From NCBI GenBank assembly GCA_035578155.1, contig JAPWDM010000004.1:54811876-54875875 (forward strand): a stretch of 64,000 nucleotides of DNA. Reading direction: 5' to 3'. The translations under genes were made by a program, and so were the position numbers. This DNA is from Brachynemurus nebulosus. Lineage: Eukaryota > Arthropoda > Insecta > Neuroptera > Myrmeleontidae. This document shows, one piece after another, positions 63,205 through 64,000 of this stretch (the stretch's first letter is position 1; every line of letters begins with the position of its first letter). Below the pieces are notes generated by a model. The model was not told the origin of the DNA. It did not search any database and worked only from the letters and a program-made list of their open reading frames with translations.

Positions 63205-63412
63205 GTTATATTACAGTCTGGGTCTTTTTTGTTACCCAAAAACTTGTTAACAACTTCCTTGAAAGCAATCCAAGCCTCTTTCTCTTTCACTGTTATATGT
63301 AATTCAAACTCAGAGTCAAACATCATTTTTCTTATATCAGAGCCAATGAAGACGCCCTCTTGTAACTTTGCTTCTGATAAATGCGGGAACTTTGGAGAAA
63401 GATATTGGAATT
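63205..63412 (-). pseudogene. ERFHQDI-family transposon gene, upstream part
   Basis: The minus-strand frame reads SPKFPHLSEAKLQEGVFIG, SDIRKMMFDSEFEL and then EKEAWIAFKEVVNKFLGNKK. This order (PxLS-x-AK, a G-x-F-x-G-x-(D/Q)IRK block, then an AW-x-FK-x-VV-x-x-FLGNKK block) is a very frequent unnamed protein family in insect and hydra genomes that co-occurs with DNA transposons. The frame diverges after NKKDPDC (about 63212), where the expected following segment is missing. Confidence 0.6.
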
Positions 63413-63857
63413 ATAAGATATTATATTCATTATAAGATATTGGATCGCTGGCTTTCGCACATTTAGTATTATATTGACTGGATTAATTTTTTGAATTATT
63501 TTTTTGAATATAAAGGTTTATAATGTAAAATGTAGGGAAATGGTGGGCGATACAGCAATTTTATTGTTATTTTCAGATTCAGCACACTAAAATCCATAAA
63601 AATATGGTTAAAGTATTAAAAAAGTTTTTTAGTCGTTGGCCTGTGTAATTGACCGAAACATTATTTCCAACCGGTTTAGAAAAGTTTTATGGTTTTACCG
63701 CTCCCCACCACCCCCCTAAAGTTTGGGTCGAATCCAAAACTTGCTCAAAATTTGACCCCACTTTGATAGTAATAGTTGCATCGAAAATGAGAACCATTTA
63801 CCAAATTTAAGCTCTTAACTTCCATAGAGGGGCCCTACACATATTAAAAGGTAGCGG

Positions 63858-64000
<143 letters not shown>

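Larger units (their letters stand above)
62265..63645 (-). mobile_element. 1.38 kb DNA transposon, CACAGGCC ends, TAA TSD
   Basis: Flanked by TAA at 62262-62264 and 63646-63648. The empty site is visible in copy A at about 5507 (GATAATTGA). Ends are CACAGGCC on both sides, followed by partially matching AAAGAACTTTTTTAAT and AAAAAACTTTTTTAAT. CAC-type ends with a 3 bp TSD fit the CMC/Chapaev3 group or an unclassified superfamily. It carries remnants of an ERFHQDI-family gene on the minus strand. Confidence 0.78.

Noticed and set aside
63130..63435. 101-codon plus ORF
   Set aside because: Antisense shadow of the ERFHQDI-family remnant on the minus strand.

Overview
This is AT-rich, intron-scale eukaryotic DNA with no intact host gene that I can recognise. 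It is almost entirely transposable-element remains: a rearranged Ty3/gypsy retrotransposon, a BEL/Pao retrotransposon 3' half, a non-LTR reverse-transcriptase fragment, a tRNA-type SINE candidate, many short DNA transposons of the hAT, piggyBac, PIF/Harbinger and pogo types (several with perfect target-site duplications), Helitron-like ends, and fourteen long (TA)n tracts. BEL/Pao, piggyBac and hAT together, plus two transposon-borne protein families familiar from insect genomes (a SWIM zinc-finger family and an ERFHQDI-motif family), point to an arthropod, most likely an insect and perhaps a hemipteran. That last step is inference.

Layout. 1-10 kb: scattered short elements (piggyBac MITE, hAT MITE) and copy A of a 1.7 kb repeat whose internal (TA)n tract carries a 632 bp palindrome. 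10-20 kb: four inverted-repeat structures in a row (a 2.06 kb palindrome broken by an 8-bp-TSD element, a 720 bp MITE with 110 bp termini, a 5.3 kb palindrome with a 1.45 kb insertion, and a 1.1 kb Harbinger element). 21-26 kb: a small inverted repeat and a 1.98 kb palindrome containing part of a SWIM zinc-finger gene. 27-29.5 kb: a gypsy element with two apparently identical LTRs in inverted orientation, reverse transcriptase on the minus strand and integrase on the plus strand. 30-44 kb: hAT, piggyBac and other MITEs, a SINE candidate, and a pogo-like transposase exon split by a hAT MITE. 45-52 kb: a non-LTR RT fragment, a 1.75 kb inverted repeat, a hAT dimerisation domain and a tandem repeat. 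52.7-64 kb: copy B (inverted) and copy C (interrupted) of the 1.7 kb repeat, a minisatellite, further tandem arrays, the BEL/Pao remnant with its LTR, and a 1.38 kb transposon with CACAGGCC ends.

Nothing here works together as a pathway. The recurring theme is large inverted repeats, several next to or inside (TA)n tracts, with younger elements nested in them. The best candidates for a second look are the gypsy inverted-LTR arrangement at 26979-29465, the series of kilobase palindromes, the hairpin that copies flanking host sequence at 11639-11700, and the three-copy repeat with the embedded TA tract.
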